Assembly: GCA_002685255.1 (NCBI GenBank)
Contig: NYWU01000041.1
Span: 62,001-126,000, forward strand
Source of the DNA: Idiomarinaceae bacterium
Lineage (GTDB): Bacteria > Pseudomonadota > Gammaproteobacteria > Enterobacterales > Alteromonadaceae
Length of the DNA stretch: 64,000 bases
Direction of reading: 5' to 3'
Part shown: piece by piece, positions 18,966-29,177 of the stretch
How positions within the stretch are numbered: position 1 is the stretch's first letter
How the letters are laid out: the number at the start of each line of letters is the position of its first letter
The notes under the pieces: model-generated
Databases searched by the model: none
Told to the model about the DNA's origin: nothing
Seen by the model: the letters and a program-made list of their open reading frames with translations, nothing else
Program-made: the position numbers and the translations under genes

Positions 18966-20264
18966 ATGCAGGTTTCTGTAGAGACAACACAAGGTTTAGA
19001 ACGTCGTGTGACGATTACGGTACCGGCGGACGTTATTGATAACGAAGTAAAACGTTTATTAAAAGAAGAATACCGTCACCGCCGTGTGAATGGATTCCGT
19101 AAGGGAAAAATTCCTCCACACGTATTGCAGAAGCTATTTGGTCGCGAAGCACGCTCTCGTGCCGCTTCTGGCGTAATGCAGAGCAAATACTACGAAGCAA
19201 TCATGCAGGAAAAAATTAACCCTGCAGGTGCACCGGCGATCGAGCCTAAAGTTAACGAACCAGGTCAAGACCTGGAGTTCACTGCAACTTTTGAAGTATA
19301 CCCAGAAGTTGAGGTTAAAAACCTCGACAAGATCGAAATTGAAAAGCCAGCCGTTGAAGTCACTGATGCGGATGTCGATAGCATGCTAGAGACTTTGCGT
19401 AAGCAACACGCAGGCTGGAAAGAAGTTAAGCGTAAGTCAAAAGATGGTGACCGTGTAACCATGGACTTCGTTGGCTCAATTGACGGTGAAGAATTTGAAG
19501 GCGGTAAAGCGTCTGACTTTGCACTCGAATTGGGTGAAGGCCGCATGATCCCTGGTTTTGAAGACCAAATCAAAGGTATTAAAGCAGGCGAAGAGAAAAC
19601 CATCGAGGTGACCTTCCCTGAGGATTACCATGCGGAAAACCTGAAAGGCAAAGAAGCACAGTTTGCTGTAACGGCGAAGAAAGTTGAAGAGCGCGAGTTG
19701 CCAGAGCTTAACGACGAGTTCGTTGCTTTGTTCGGTGTGAAAGAAGGCGGTGTTGACGCGCTGAAAGCTGAAGTTCGCAAAAATATGGAACGCGAATTGA
19801 GCAACACGGTTAAAAGCAAGGTAAAAGAGCAAGTATTGAAAGGCATCGTTGAACAAAACGAAGTTGAGCTGCCAAAAGCGATGATCGATCAAGAAATCGA
19901 CGCATTGCGTAAGCAAGCAGCACAACGTTTTGGCGGCAATGCAGAGCAAATGCCTGACTTACCAGCTGAGCTGTTCGAAGAACAAGCGAAAGAACGCGTT
20001 AAAGTGGGTCTTTTGTTAGGCGAAGTTATCCGCACTAACGAAATGAAAGCAGAAGACGAGCGCGTTGATACCATCATCGCTAACGCCGCTTCAGCCTACG
20101 AAGACCCGCAAGAAGTCATCGAGTACTACAAGTCAAACAACGACATGATGCAGCAGATTCGCAACGTTGCACTTGAAGAACAAGCGGTTGAGTTTGTACT
20201 TGAGCAAGCGAAAGTGACTGAGAAGAAAGCGAGCTTCGATGACATCATGAACCCTAAGCAATAA
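18966..20264 (+). CDS. tig: Trigger factor, ribosome-associated chaperone and prolyl isomerase
   Basis: Trigger factor binds ribosomal protein L23 at the exit tunnel and shelters nascent chains. The 432-residue protein has exactly the E. coli length. The ribosome-binding signature GFRKGKIPP is at about residues 43-51, the FKBP-type isomerase domain at about 160-245 ([39 protein letters not shown]), and the rest is the long helical substrate-cradling domain. The gene heads the tig-clpP-clpX-lon-hupB-ppiD block, the same order as in E. coli. A TAA stop is followed by a putative promoter and hairpin before clpP. Confidence 0.98.
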   Translation: MQVSVETTQGLERRVTITVPADVIDNEVKRLLKEEYRHRRVNGFRKGKIPPHVLQKLFGREARSRAASGVMQSKYYEAIMQEKINPAGAPAIEPKVNEPGQDLEFTATFEVYPEVEVKNLDKIEIEKPAVEVTDADVDSMLETLRKQHAGWKEVKRKSKDGDRVTMDFVGSIDGEEFEGGKASDFALELGEGRMIPGFEDQIKGIKAGEEKTIEVTFPEDYHAENLKGKEAQFAVTAKKVEERELPELNDEFVALFGVKEGGVDALKAEVRKNMERELSNTVKSKVKEQVLKGIVEQNEVELPKAMIDQEIDALRKQAAQRFGGNAEQMPDLPAELFEEQAKERVKVGLLLGEVIRTNEMKAEDERVDTIIANAASAYEDPQEVIEYYKSNNDMMQQIRNVALEEQAVEFVLEQAKVTEKKASFDDIMNPKQ

Positions 20265-20294
20265 TCTATCCGTACGGATAAATCGACGGAGCCC

Positions 20295-20324
20295 TTGACG
20301 AGCTCTGTCTGTGCTTGGTTTAAT
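20295..20324 (+). promoter_or_regulatory. Possible clpP promoter
   Basis: TTGACG (20295-20300) and TTTAAT (20319-20324) are 18 bases apart. The -10 directly abuts a terminator-like hairpin, so transcripts from here would start inside the hairpin and escape it. Confidence 0.4.
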
Positions 20325-20354
20325 GGCTCGTATGTAACTCATACGAGCCTTTTT
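20325..20354 (+). terminator. tig terminator / clpP leader hairpin
   Basis: A perfect 10-bp stem GGCTCGTATG (20325-20334) with CATACGAGCC (20340-20349) across TAACT is followed by five T. It looks like a genuine Rho-independent terminator for tig, ending 22 bases before clpP. Confidence 0.85.
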
Positions 20355-20376
20355 CTTATTAGGAGCTTTATCATTC

Positions 20377-20994
20377 ATGTCTAACGATATTCAGGATCCC
20401 ATGGCACAGCTCGTCCCGATGGTCGTGGAGCAAACCTCAAAAGGTGAACGTTCCTACGATATTTACTCGCGACTGTTAAAAGAGCGTGTCATTTTCTGCT
20501 GTGGACAGGTCGAAGACCACATGGCTAATTTGATTGTTGCCCAATTATTATTTTTGGAATCAGACAATCCTGATAAAGACATTTACCTCTACATCAATTC
20601 ACCGGGCGGTGTGGTAACAGCAGGTATGGCGATTTATGACACGATGCGCTTTATCAAGCCCGACGTCAGTACTGTGTGCATGGGCCAAGCAGCTAGCATG
20701 GGCGCATTCCTGTTAGCAGGGGGAGCACAAGGTAAACGTTATTGCCTGCCGAATTCGCGCGTAATGATTCACCAGCCACTGGGCGGTTTCCAAGGGCAAG
20801 CGTCAGATTTCGAGATTCATGCGAAACAAATCTTGGATCTGAAAGAGCGTCTAAACCGTATGTTAGCTGAGAATACCGGACAAGATTATGAGAAAGTGGC
20901 ACGTGATACTGACCGTGACCATTTCTTGACTGCGCCCGAAGCGGTCGACTATGGCTTAGTTGACGGCATTTTGAACAAGCGTGGCGAAGAGTAG
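20377..20994 (+). CDS. clpP: ATP-dependent Clp protease proteolytic subunit
   Basis: ClpP forms the double-heptamer serine protease chamber used by ClpX and ClpA. The 205-residue protein has catalytic Ser107 in [14 protein letters not shown], His132 in [10 protein letters not shown] and Asp181 in RDTDRDHFL, the triad and spacing expected for the family. The short N-terminal segment before [20 protein letters not shown] suggests a propeptide as in E. coli. AGGAG lies 11 bases before ATG 20377. It is followed by clpX after 12 bases, so the pair is co-transcribed. Confidence 0.98.
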   Translation: MSNDIQDPMAQLVPMVVEQTSKGERSYDIYSRLLKERVIFCCGQVEDHMANLIVAQLLFLESDNPDKDIYLYINSPGGVVTAGMAIYDTMRFIKPDVSTVCMGQAASMGAFLLAGGAQGKRYCLPNSRVMIHQPLGGFQGQASDFEIHAKQILDLKERLNRMLAENTGQDYEKVARDTDRDHFLTAPEAVDYGLVDGILNKRGEE

Positions 20995-21006
20995 TAGGAG
21001 AGTCGA

Positions 21007-22284
21007 ATGACCGATAAAACGCAAGGCGACGGTGATAAGCCACTTTATTGTACTTTTTGCGGCAAAAGCCAGCACGAAGTGAAGAAGCTGATCGCTGGGC
21101 CTTCGGTGTTTATTTGTGATGAGTGCGTTGATTTGTGTAACGATATTTTGAAAGAAGAGATTCAAAATATTGCCGCAGCACCGGATCACGATAAGCTCCC
21201 TGTGCCAAAAGAAATCCGTAAGCACTTGGATGACTATGTCATCGGTCAAGAGCGTGCCAAGAAAGTGTTGTCAGTAGCGGTTTATAACCACTACAAACGT
21301 TTGCGCAACGCAGGTAAGGGCAAAGATGACGTTGAACTTGGTAAAAGTAATATTTTGCTGATTGGTCCAACGGGGTCAGGTAAAACGTTTCTCGCTGAGA
21401 CGATGGCGCGATTCTTGGATGTTCCATTTACCATGGCTGATGCGACGACATTAACAGAAGCGGGTTACGTTGGTGAGGATGTTGAAAATATCATCCAAAA
21501 GCTACTGCAAAAATGTGACTATGACGTCGAGAAAGCAGAGCGCGGTATCGTCTACATTGATGAAATTGATAAAATTTCTCGTAAGTCTGAGAACCCCTCA
21601 ATTACCCGTGATGTCAGTGGTGAAGGGGTGCAACAAGCCCTGTTGAAGTTAATTGAGGGCACGGTTGCCTCTGTACCGCCTCAAGGCGGACGCAAACACC
21701 CACAGCAGGAGTTTTTGCAGGTCGATACGTCTAAAATCTTGTTTGTTTGTGGTGGTGCTTTTGCCGGTCTTGAGCGAGTGATCGAACAACGTCTAGCAAC
21801 GGGCACGGGCATTGGTTTTGGCGCACAAGTGAAAAGCCCTAACAGCGCGGCTCAAAGTGAAATCATCAGCCAAGTTGAGCCAGAGGATTTGGTTCGCTAC
21901 GGTTTGATTCCTGAGTTTATTGGACGCTTACCCGTCGTGGCAACACTGGATGAACTGAATGAAGACGCGCTCGTTGAGATTTTACGTGAGCCGAAAAACG
22001 CCCTTACAAAACAATACGCTGCATTGTTTGAAATGGAAGACGTCGAGCTTGAGTTCCGCGAAGATGCATTACGTGCTATCGCTAAGAAAGCGATGAACCG
22101 TAAAACCGGTGCTCGCGGCCTACGTTCTATCGTAGAAGGCGTGTTATTAAGCACCATGTATGATCTTCCTTCAATTGAAGGCGTATCTAAGGTTGTATTG
22201 GATGAATCAGTAGTGGCTGGCGAATCAGACCCTATTTTAATTTATTCAAATCAATCGGATGAAAAACACGCATCAGGCGAATAA
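21007..22284 (+). CDS. clpX: ATP-dependent Clp protease ATP-binding subunit ClpX
   Basis: ClpX is the hexameric AAA+ unfoldase that feeds tagged substrates to ClpP. The 425-residue protein has the N-terminal four-Cys zinc-binding dimerisation domain ([13 protein letters not shown], then CDECVDLC), Walker [13 protein letters not shown], Walker [12 protein letters not shown], pore and RKH regions, and the family IGF-loop area ([10 protein letters not shown]) that contacts ClpP. It starts 12 bases after clpP with GTAGGAGAG just upstream. A terminator follows, separating it from lon. Confidence 0.98.
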   Translation: MTDKTQGDGDKPLYCTFCGKSQHEVKKLIAGPSVFICDECVDLCNDILKEEIQNIAAAPDHDKLPVPKEIRKHLDDYVIGQERAKKVLSVAVYNHYKRLRNAGKGKDDVELGKSNILLIGPTGSGKTFLAETMARFLDVPFTMADATTLTEAGYVGEDVENIIQKLLQKCDYDVEKAERGIVYIDEIDKISRKSENPSITRDVSGEGVQQALLKLIEGTVASVPPQGGRKHPQQEFLQVDTSKILFVCGGAFAGLERVIEQRLATGTGIGFGAQVKSPNSAAQSEIISQVEPEDLVRYGLIPEFIGRLPVVATLDELNEDALVEILREPKNALTKQYAALFEMEDVELEFREDALRAIAKKAMNRKTGARGLRSIVEGVLLSTMYDLPSIEGVSKVVLDESVVAGESDPILIYSNQSDEKHASGE

Positions 22285-22310
22285 GCGGGTGTGTTCAGCC
22301 CAAAGTTGAC

Positions 22311-22337
22311 AAAAAGGGCCGTTTTGGCCCTTTTTTT
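22311..22337 (+). terminator. clpX terminator
   Basis: AAAAAGGGCC (22311-22320) pairs with GGCCCTTTTT (22326-22335) across GTTTT, with a T-run to 22337. Confidence 0.9.
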
Positions 22338-22347
22338 ATGCAAACCG

Positions 22348-22374
22348 TTGAACTTTGCCATATAGACCACATAT
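22348..22374 (+). promoter_or_regulatory. Probable heat-shock (sigma-32) promoter of lon
   Basis: TTGAAC (22348-22353) is followed after 13 bases by CCACATAT (22367-22374), one mismatch from the sigma-32 -10 consensus CCCCATNT. An overlapping sigma-70 reading with TATTAA at 22372 is also possible. lon is a known sigma-32 gene in E. coli. Confidence 0.6.
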
Positions 22375-22404
22375 TAAAGATAGAACTAAGGTCAGGAGAA
22401 TTTG

Positions 22405-24741
22405 ATGAGCGAAGAACGTACAGAGCAACTAGATATGCCTGTTCTCCCATTACGTGACGTAGTGGTTTACCCCCATATGGTAATCCCACTATTTGTGGGT
22501 CGCGAAAAGTCCATTCGTTGTTTAGAAGCAGCTATGGACGGTGACAAACGCGTATTTTTAGCAGCCCAGAAAGATGCTTCAGTCGATGAGCCGACGGAAG
22601 AGGATATTTATCGTGTGGGCACGGTAGCGAGTATTTTACAATTGCTGAAGCTACCCGATGGCACCGTCAAAGTGTTGGTTGAGGGTCAGCAGCGCGCTGA
22701 GCTCGATCAACTCAAGGACAGTGACGAATATTTTCAGGCGAGCATTCATTATTTAGCATCGGAAAGCTTGCCGGAGAAAGAAGAAGAAGTGCTGGTTCGT
22801 TCTGCAATGAATCAGTTTGAAGGCTATGTAAAACTCAACAAGAAAATTCCGCCTGAGGTATTAACGTCGTTGTCGGGAATTGATGAGTGTGACCGCTTGG
22901 CTGACACCATGGCCGCGCATATGCCACTGAAACTCGCTGACAAGCAACATATCTTAGAAATTACCGACGTACGCGAGCGCCTTGAATATTTGATGGCATT
23001 AATGGAAAGCGAAATCGACATTTTACAAGTCGAGAAGCGCATCCGCAGTCGGGTTAAAAAGCAAATGGAGAAAAGCCAACGCGAGTATTATCTGAATGAG
23101 CAAATGAAAGCCATTCAGAAAGAGCTTGGCGAAAGCGAAGGTGGTGTTGACGAGTTTGAACAATTGCAGCAAAAAATCGACGATGCACACATGCCTGCGG
23201 AGGCCCGTGAAAAAGTCGAGGCGGAGCTTTCTAAGCTGAAGATGATGTCGCCGATGTCTGCGGAAGCGACCGTTGTGCGGGGCTATATTGACTGGATGGT
23301 ATCCATCCCGTGGAAGAAAAAGTCACGCATTAAGAAAGATTTAGGCAATGCTGAGCGTATCTTGGACGAAGACCACTATGGTCTAGAGAAAGTCAAAGAA
23401 CGTATTATTGAGTATCTTGCCGTTCAACAACGCACATCCAAAGTAAAGGGCGCGATTCTTTGTTTGGTGGGCCCACCCGGTGTTGGTAAAACATCGTTGG
23501 GTCAATCGATTGCCAAAGCGACGGGGCGTAAGTACGTACGCATGGCGCTAGGCGGCGTGCGTGATGAAGCTGAGATACGCGGTCATCGTCGAACATATAT
23601 CGGTTCTATGCCAGGCAAGTTAATTCAAAAGATGTCAAAAGTGGGTGTACGTAATCCATTGTTCTTGCTTGATGAAATCGACAAGATGTCGTCAGATATG
23701 CGAGGCGATCCGGCGTCAGCGTTGTTGGAAGTCTTAGATCCCGAGCAGAACGTTAATTTCAACGATCATTACATGGAAGTCGATTATGACTTATCTGATG
23801 TGATGTTTGTTGCGACGTCAAATAGCATGAATATTCCAGCGCCGTTACTGGACCGCATGGAGGTGATTCGTTTATCGGGTTATACCGAAGATGAGAAACT
23901 CAACATTGCGAAACGTCACTTGTTACCTAAGCAAATTGATCGTAATGGGCTGAAGAAGAAAGAGATTGACGTTGAAGATAGCGCGATTCTCGGCATCATT
24001 CGTTATTACACCCGCGAAGCGGGCGTACGTAACTTAGAGCGCGAGCTTTCGCGCTTATGCCGTAAAGCGGTTAAGACGATTTTGCTAGATAAATCCATCA
24101 CTAAAGTGACGATTAACCAAGACAACCTCAGTGATTTCTTGGGTGTGCAGCGCTTTGATTACGGTAAAGCGGAAGAGGCCAACCAAATTGGTCAGGTCAC
24201 AGGTCTCGCATGGACAGAAGTGGGCGGTGACTTGTTAACAATTGAAGCCACCAACGTCGCGGGTAAAGGCAAGATTACTTCGACCGGGTCGCTTGGCGAT
24301 GTCATGCAAGAGTCTATTCAGACCGCACTCACGGTGGTCAGAAGCCGTGCTGATAAATTAGGCATTGCGGAAGATTTCCATGAGAAACGTGATATTCATG
24401 TGCACGTGCCGGAAGGCGCGACACCTAAAGACGGCCCGAGCGCAGGTATCGCTATGGTGACCGCATTAGTGTCATCGTTGACAAAGATCCCTGTGCGTTC
24501 TGAGGTGGCTATGACCGGCGAGATCACATTGCGTGGCGAAGTGTTGGCGATTGGTGGCTTGAAAGAAAAGCTGTTAGCCGCGCACCGCGGTGGCATCAAG
24601 CATGTGTTAATTCCAAAAGATAATGAGCGCGATCTGAAAGAAATTGCAGATAACGTCAAGCAAGATCTCAAGATTCAACCCGTAAAATGGATTGACGAGG
24701 TACTCGAGGTGGCGTTGGAACGTAACCCAACAAATGCTTAA
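22405..24741 (+). CDS. lon: ATP-dependent protease Lon
   Basis: Lon is a hexameric AAA+ serine protease that degrades misfolded and regulatory proteins. The 778-residue protein has the N-terminal substrate-binding domain ([20 protein letters not shown]), a coiled-coil region to about residue 300, Walker [11 protein letters not shown], Walker [13 protein letters not shown], and a C-terminal protease domain with the catalytic dyad Ser679 ([11 protein letters not shown]) and Lys722 ([14 protein letters not shown]), numbers identical to E. coli. ATG 22405 has AGGAG six bases upstream; the TTG at 22402 is rejected. It is a single-gene unit between two terminators. Confidence 0.98.
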   Translation: MSEERTEQLDMPVLPLRDVVVYPHMVIPLFVGREKSIRCLEAAMDGDKRVFLAAQKDASVDEPTEEDIYRVGTVASILQLLKLPDGTVKVLVEGQQRAELDQLKDSDEYFQASIHYLASESLPEKEEEVLVRSAMNQFEGYVKLNKKIPPEVLTSLSGIDECDRLADTMAAHMPLKLADKQHILEITDVRERLEYLMALMESEIDILQVEKRIRSRVKKQMEKSQREYYLNEQMKAIQKELGESEGGVDEFEQLQQKIDDAHMPAEAREKVEAELSKLKMMSPMSAEATVVRGYIDWMVSIPWKKKSRIKKDLGNAERILDEDHYGLEKVKERIIEYLAVQQRTSKVKGAILCLVGPPGVGKTSLGQSIAKATGRKYVRMALGGVRDEAEIRGHRRTYIGSMPGKLIQKMSKVGVRNPLFLLDEIDKMSSDMRGDPASALLEVLDPEQNVNFNDHYMEVDYDLSDVMFVATSNSMNIPAPLLDRMEVIRLSGYTEDEKLNIAKRHLLPKQIDRNGLKKKEIDVEDSAILGIIRYYTREAGVRNLERELSRLCRKAVKTILLDKSITKVTINQDNLSDFLGVQRFDYGKAEEANQIGQVTGLAWTEVGGDLLTIEATNVAGKGKITSTGSLGDVMQESIQTALTVVRSRADKLGIAEDFHEKRDIHVHVPEGATPKDGPSAGIAMVTALVSSLTKIPVRSEVAMTGEITLRGEVLAIGGLKEKLLAAHRGGIKHVLIPKDNERDLKEIADNVKQDLKIQPVKWIDEVLEVALERNPTNA

Positions 24742-24774
24742 TTTTTAACTCAGTTTTTTGGTATAGAAACGGAC

Positions 24775-24830
24775 AAATGCGGTCTCGAGCGGGGTAATTG
24801 CTCTACAGACCGCATTTTTTCGTTAAAAAT
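24775..24830 (+). terminator. lon terminator, long stem
   Basis: An 11-bp stem AAATGCGGTCT (24775-24785) with AGACCGCATTT (24817-24827), an inner GAGC/GCTC helix and a T-run to 24830. This opens the 306-base lon-hupB gap, which otherwise holds the hupB promoter and an inverted repeat. Confidence 0.85.
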
Positions 24831-24947
24831 TTAGCAAAAAAGGGTTTTCAATTGTTACGACTGTGGTAGCCTAAGGTTTAAAGCTTATACCGGTGTTGTA
24901 ATCAGTTGCCGGGTAGCTTCTATGGTCACATCGTTCGGAAAATGGTG

Positions 24948-24976
24948 TTGAAGATAGTAACTAAGCTTGATATAAC
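24948..24976 (+). promoter_or_regulatory. Probable hupB promoter
   Basis: TTGAAG (24948-24953) and TATAAC (24971-24976) are 17 bases apart. The predicted start of transcription falls at about 24983, inside the inverted repeat listed next. Confidence 0.65.
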
Positions 24977-24978
24977 AA

Positions 24979-25003
24979 ATTCGGACCATTTAAAAATCCG
25001 AAT
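24979..25003. repeat. Inverted repeat overlapping the hupB transcription start
   Basis: ATTCGGA (24979-24985) and TCCGAAT (24997-25003) flank 11 A/T-rich bases. A further TTCGGA occurs at 24934-24939. It may be an operator at the start site or a 5' leader hairpin; it has no T-run to act as a terminator. Confidence 0.45.
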
Positions 25004-25047
25004 GGAACCACGGAAATTTGATAATAACAATCGAAGGGGATGATACT

Positions 25048-25320
25048 GTGAACAAGTCTCAGTTAATTGATAAAATCGCTGCAGGTGCAGATATCTCTAA
25101 AGCTGCTGCGGGTCGTGCATTGGATTCAATGATCGACGCAGTAACTGAAGCATTGAAAAAAGATGACCAAGTTGCATTGGTTGGCTTCGGTACTTTCAGC
25201 GTTCGCGAGCGTTCTGCGCGCACTGGTCGTAACCCACAAACGGGCGAGACTATTCAAATCGCTGCGGCTAAAGTACCTTCTTTCAAAGCCGGTAAAGCTC
25301 TGAAAGACGCAGTAAACTAA
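25048..25320 (+). CDS. hupB: DNA-binding protein HU-beta
   Basis: HU is the abundant histone-like nucleoid protein that bends DNA. The 90-residue product is colinear with E. coli HU-beta ([20 protein letters not shown] start, [13 protein letters not shown]-binding arm, [15 protein letters not shown] end). The start is GTG 25048, seven bases after AAGGGGA; an in-frame ATA/ATG-like extension upstream is excluded because it would add 10 residues absent from the family. It is followed by two tandem terminators. Confidence 0.98.
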   Translation: MNKSQLIDKIAAGADISKAAAGRALDSMIDAVTEALKKDDQVALVGFGTFSVRERSARTGRNPQTGETIQIAAAKVPSFKAGKALKDAVN

Positions 25321-25326
25321 TTAAAG

Positions 25327-25347
25327 GCGCTTTTTAAAGCGCTTTTT
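25327..25347 (+). terminator. hupB terminator, first hairpin
   Basis: GCGCTT (25327-25332) pairs with AAGCGC (25337-25342) across a TTTA-type loop and is followed by five T, seven bases after the hupB stop. Confidence 0.8.
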
Positions 25348-25363
25348 ATTTGTTGATACGAGT

Positions 25364-25394
25364 AACCCGAAGCCGACGCTTCGGGTTATTTTTT
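25364..25394 (+). terminator. hupB terminator, second hairpin
   Basis: A perfect 10-bp stem AACCCGAAGC (25364-25373) with GCTTCGGGTT (25378-25387), four-base loop, then a T-rich tract. A second strong stop between hupB and ppiD suits a very highly expressed gene. Confidence 0.85.
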
Positions 25395-25472
25395 GCTTTA
25401 AAGGATGCGATTTATAGCGGTTTAGATATAATACTGCACCGTTAAAATGAGCGATTGAAGGAAGTCCTGATT

Positions 25473-27347
25473 ATGTTAGAGCGGATAAGAGAAGGGTCGC
25501 AGAGTTTTACTGCGAAAGCCGTTCTGGTTCTGATTATATTGACCTTTGCCTTAGCTGGCGTAGGCAGCTACGTTACCGGTGGCGCTACGACCACTGTGGC
25601 AGAAGTTAACGATGCTGAAATTAGTCAGCAAGCGCTAGAGCGAGCTTATGAAAATGAACGTAGCCGTCTGCAAGAGCAGTTTGGTGATATGTTCGAAGCG
25701 GTTAGCTCGCAACCGGGTTACATGCAGTCAGTGCGTGCCAACGTACTGGAGCAGCTTATACAGCAAGAGTTGCTAGTCCAGTATGCACGTGATCACGGCA
25801 TGCGTGTTTCTGCTGAGCGTGTAAAGCAAGAGATTCGTGATATTCCAGCGTTCCGTTCCGCCGGCCAGTTTGATAACGACATTTATTTGATGGCGTTGCG
25901 TAATGCAGGTTACACACCCGAGCAATTTGCTGCGGTGTTGCGCGACGATTTGATCAGAAGCCAGATTGCCCAAGCGATTGGCTCAACTGAGTTCGCGTTA
26001 TCTGCCGAAGCGTTGGCTCTTCAGCGCCTGCAGAAGCAAACTCGTAGTGGTGCATACATCATTGCTGAGAACGGTAACTTTGTTGATCAGGTCGAACTCA
26101 GTGATAGCGATATTGAAAACTATTACAATGACAACCAGCAACAATTCCAAACACCTGAGCAATTGAAAGTTGCTTTTGTACAGCTTTCAAAAGCAGCGCT
26201 TTATAATCAGGTTGAGGTCAGTGACGAGCAAGTTCGTGAATATTACGATGGGTCGATTGATCAGTATCGTACTGACGAAGAACGTCGTGTGGCTCATATT
26301 CTGATTGAAAATGGCACTGATAACGCGAAGGCTAAAGCAGAAGAAGCGTTAGCTGAATTAAATAGTGGTGCGGATTTTGCTGAGGTGGCAGCGAAATATT
26401 CAGATGATACTTTTTCTGCTGAGCAGGGTGGCGATTTAGACTGGATTACCAAAGGTTCGATGGATGAAGACTTTGACAATGCAGCTTTTGCGCTTGAAAA
26501 CGTGGGCGATGTATCGGGGATTGTCGAGACATCGTTTGGTTTCCATATTATTAAACTGCTTGATTTACGCGCAGGTGAAGTGACGCCATTCGAACAAGTC
26601 GCAGGTGAAATTCGTCAGAAACTGAAATCTCAGCAGGTTGATGATAAGTATTTTGAGTTACAACAAAAACTTGCGGAAATTAGCTTCGAACAACCGGATA
26701 CTTTAGAGCCAGCGGCTGATGCGATTGGTGCCAGTGTGCGTACGTCCGATCTCTTTACTCGTCAAAACGCACCGACCGCGTTGAGCGACGAAGCTACACT
26801 GAACCGTATCTTTAATCGCGATTTGATCGAAGAAAAGTTGAATAGTGATGTTATCGAGACAGCTGATGACCGGTCACTCGTGGTGCGTGTGTTGGCACAC
26901 AACCCGCAAGCGGTTAAACCGTTAGAGCAGGTGAGAGACCAAATTGTTCAGCAGTTGCGCGTGAAAAAGGCTCAAGCGTTAGCGCTCGAACAGGCAGAAG
27001 CTTGGAAGCAGCAGTGGAGCGAGCAAGGCGAGCCTGAGGCGGATTATTTGACCTTAGACGCGGTGGGTATGGATAACCAAAGCCATCCGCGTGCGATCTT
27101 GCGTGCGTTGTTCTCTGAGGCTCCAACCGCTGATGGCTCAGCCGCATTGACAACGATTGAGATGCCAAACGGTGACGCAGCGGTGGTTGCATTAACACAA
27201 GTCAATGCAGCGAACATTGAAGGAACCGAAGCGAACCAACAGATTATTGAGCAACTTCAGAATCGTCAGTCACAGTTAATGTTGCAAGCGTTTATTGAAA
27301 CGTTAGTCGAGCAGGCTTCTATTACGCGCCTGCAGTCTAACGACTAA
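25473..27347 (+). CDS. ppiD: Periplasmic folding chaperone / peptidylprolyl isomerase PpiD
   Basis: PpiD is anchored in the inner membrane next to SecYEG and helps newly exported proteins fold. The 624-residue protein has one N-terminal membrane anchor (AVLVLIILTFALAGVGSYV), a SurA-like chaperone region and a central parvulin domain at about residues 265-360 (RRVAHILIENG, YSDDTFSAEQGGDLDWITKG, FGFHIIKLLD), followed by a long C-terminal part. ATG 25473 is eight bases after AAGGAAG; the upstream TTG 25455 is rejected. A TATAAT at 25427-25432 may be its -10, with a poor -35. Confidence 0.95.
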   Translation: MLERIREGSQSFTAKAVLVLIILTFALAGVGSYVTGGATTTVAEVNDAEISQQALERAYENERSRLQEQFGDMFEAVSSQPGYMQSVRANVLEQLIQQELLVQYARDHGMRVSAERVKQEIRDIPAFRSAGQFDNDIYLMALRNAGYTPEQFAAVLRDDLIRSQIAQAIGSTEFALSAEALALQRLQKQTRSGAYIIAENGNFVDQVELSDSDIENYYNDNQQQFQTPEQLKVAFVQLSKAALYNQVEVSDEQVREYYDGSIDQYRTDEERRVAHILIENGTDNAKAKAEEALAELNSGADFAEVAAKYSDDTFSAEQGGDLDWITKGSMDEDFDNAAFALENVGDVSGIVETSFGFHIIKLLDLRAGEVTPFEQVAGEIRQKLKSQQVDDKYFELQQKLAEISFEQPDTLEPAADAIGASVRTSDLFTRQNAPTALSDEATLNRIFNRDLIEEKLNSDVIETADDRSLVVRVLAHNPQAVKPLEQVRDQIVQQLRVKKAQALALEQAEAWKQQWSEQGEPEADYLTLDAVGMDNQSHPRAILRALFSEAPTADGSAALTTIEMPNGDAAVVALTQVNAANIEGTEANQQIIEQLQNRQSQLMLQAFIETLVEQASITRLQSND

Positions 27348-27375
27348 TCATAGCGTCGATGTTAACGACGAAAAC

Positions 27376-27411
27376 AAAAAAACCTGACATGATGATGTCA
27401 GGTTTTTTTTT
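27376..27411. terminator. Bidirectional terminator between ppiD and batD
   Basis: ACCTGACAT (27382-27390) and ATGTCAGGT (27395-27403) form a 9-bp stem with loop GATG, flanked by an A-run on the left and a T-run on the right, so it can stop both convergent genes. Confidence 0.92.
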
Positions 27412-27434
27412 GTCGAGCCGGCGGCAAATCTGAA

Positions 27435-29177
27435 CTATGAGTCCATCGGGTACATCGGTGGTAAAGGCGATGTATTCGATTTCGTGCTAGCCTGTTGTTG
27501 CTGAGCTGTTCTAACGGCTTGATACAGTTGCTTACCGCGTGACCATTGCTTAGTGTGTTGTGCACTGTACAGGGCTGCTTGAAGCTGATTAATCTCGCTA
27601 GCTACATGGCTTTCATCTGTTAAATCCAAAAAGCGAGCGACATCGTTAAGGGTGGTAACGCGTTGTTGATAACGTTGACGAGCCCAACGTTTTAACGCTT
27701 GCTCAGCACGTTGAGGCTGGTTACTCGCGCAGGCTTGCTGAAACTGACGCCACGCTTCATTTTTTGTTATCGGCTGTATGACCTTGTCTTCGACTTGTCG
27801 CAGCTGACTCGCTTTATGACGGCGCTTATACAGTACGATATTGATACCTACGCTCACCACCAAGGCGATAATTAAGGCGACTACAATCCAAAGCCAATAA
27901 TTCCATTGCGCATCAGTGGTCGCTTGAGATGCTTGTTGACCGCTTGTTGGTGTGTTTTCTCGCGGCGCTTCAGCGGCTTGTTGTGTTGACTGCGTGGGTG
28001 TCGAGTTGGCTATTGGCGAACCCGCTACATTAAAAGTCAGATCATCCGTTGTCGCTATCGCGCGTTGCTGGGTTTTGGTATTAAACCAAGGCACTTCAAT
28101 ACCCGGTAACGTTATTTCACCTGGTTGTTGCGGCACAATGGCGTATTCAAGCGTTTTCTGCGCGATATTGATGCCATTACGTACAAACTGGTCGGTATTC
28201 TCTTTATCAGGGTAGATACGTACGCTATCTGGGTAATCGTAACTAATATCGGGTAACTGCTCGGGTTTAACACCCACGGCAGTCAGCATCAGTGACACCG
28301 AAATGGGGTCACCAACTTTATATTTATCCTGTTTTGGATTAACGGTTTGGCTGATAGTCACTAAGTCACTGGGTAGCCAATGACCGGTCCAATTTTGTGG
28401 TATGGGTTTGACCTCAACCGTCTTCGTTTCGGCAATGGCGCTGACCGGCTGCGTGTTTGAAAACGATGAGAAAATAGAGCGTTGACCTGATGCATATACT
28501 TCGCCGTCAAATCGGGCGCCCTCGATTTCAAACGAACCGGATTGATTGGGGGTAATTTGATAAGTGCGCTGATAAACACGGTAGCGACGACCGTGGTTCA
28601 TTTCACTAAATTCCTCATCTTTGCCGATTTGGCGGATATCTGCATTGTCCATTTGCGGTGGAACGAGGTTACCTTTATTAAGATCAGCGGCTAAGTAGAG
28701 CCTTACGATGTAGTGAATCGGCTGTTGCAGAAATACCTGCGAGGTGTCTAGCGATACATCCACAAAAGCCACTTTATCGCTGCGCTTGGCGGCATCTGAA
28801 CCGGGCTCGACGACCGTCATGGTAATGGGATCAGAATTTGCCCCGTCAAGACTGATGCTCGGTATTTGATAATCGCCTGGCTCCTGGGCCACTAATACCG
28901 TGGTAAATTGCGTTAGTTTCTTTAAGTCACCGTTTACAATCGATGTTTGACGACTCACGCTGGTACGACCGACAACAAAGTTGTTTAATAAAATATCCGG
29001 CTGAAAAGCCGAGTTAGGTACATCGTCGTTGAATGTCACAGTCAATATAAACGACTCTTTTGCGATCACCGGATTTTTGTCGACCGTACTGGTGATTTTA
29101 GTCACCTCTGCATGAGCGCTGATCGATGCCAATATCAACACCAATGTGATACATAAGTGATACCAACGACTTACCAT
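27435..29177 (-). CDS. batD: BatD-like oxygen-tolerance protein
   Basis: BatD proteins are large exported membrane-anchored proteins that work with BatA, BatB and MoxR; the biochemical role is not established. The 580-residue protein has a signal peptide (CITLVLILASISAHA), tandem immunoglobulin-like beta domains (VTKITSTVDKNPVIAKES, FEIEGARFDGEVYASGQRS), a Gln/Thr-rich linker, a C-terminal membrane helix at about 425-450 (WLWIVVALIIALVVSVGINI) and a cytoplasmic helical tail. The ATG overlaps the upstream stop by seven bases, so it is the last gene of the moxR-bat operon. Confidence 0.85.
   Translation of the reverse strand: MVSRWYHLCITLVLILASISAHAEVTKITSTVDKNPVIAKESFILTVTFNDDVPNSAFQPDILLNNFVVGRTSVSRQTSIVNGDLKKLTQFTTVLVAQEPGDYQIPSISLDGANSDPITMTVVEPGSDAAKRSDKVAFVDVSLDTSQVFLQQPIHYIVRLYLAADLNKGNLVPPQMDNADIRQIGKDEEFSEMNHGRRYRVYQRTYQITPNQSGSFEIEGARFDGEVYASGQRSIFSSFSNTQPVSAIAETKTVEVKPIPQNWTGHWLPSDLVTISQTVNPKQDKYKVGDPISVSLMLTAVGVKPEQLPDISYDYPDSVRIYPDKENTDQFVRNGINIAQKTLEYAIVPQQPGEITLPGIEVPWFNTKTQQRAIATTDDLTFNVAGSPIANSTPTQSTQQAAEAPRENTPTSGQQASQATTDAQWNYWLWIVVALIIALVVSVGINIVLYKRRHKASQLRQVEDKVIQPITKNEAWRQFQQACASNQPQRAEQALKRWARQRYQQRVTTLNDVARFLDLTDESHVASEINQLQAALYSAQHTKQWSRGKQLYQAVRTAQQQQASTKSNTSPLPPMYPMDS

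Noticed and set aside
25018-25047. Ten-residue N-terminal extension of hupB
   Set aside because: HU-beta begins MNKSQLIDK; the GTG at 25048 has a good ribosome-binding site.
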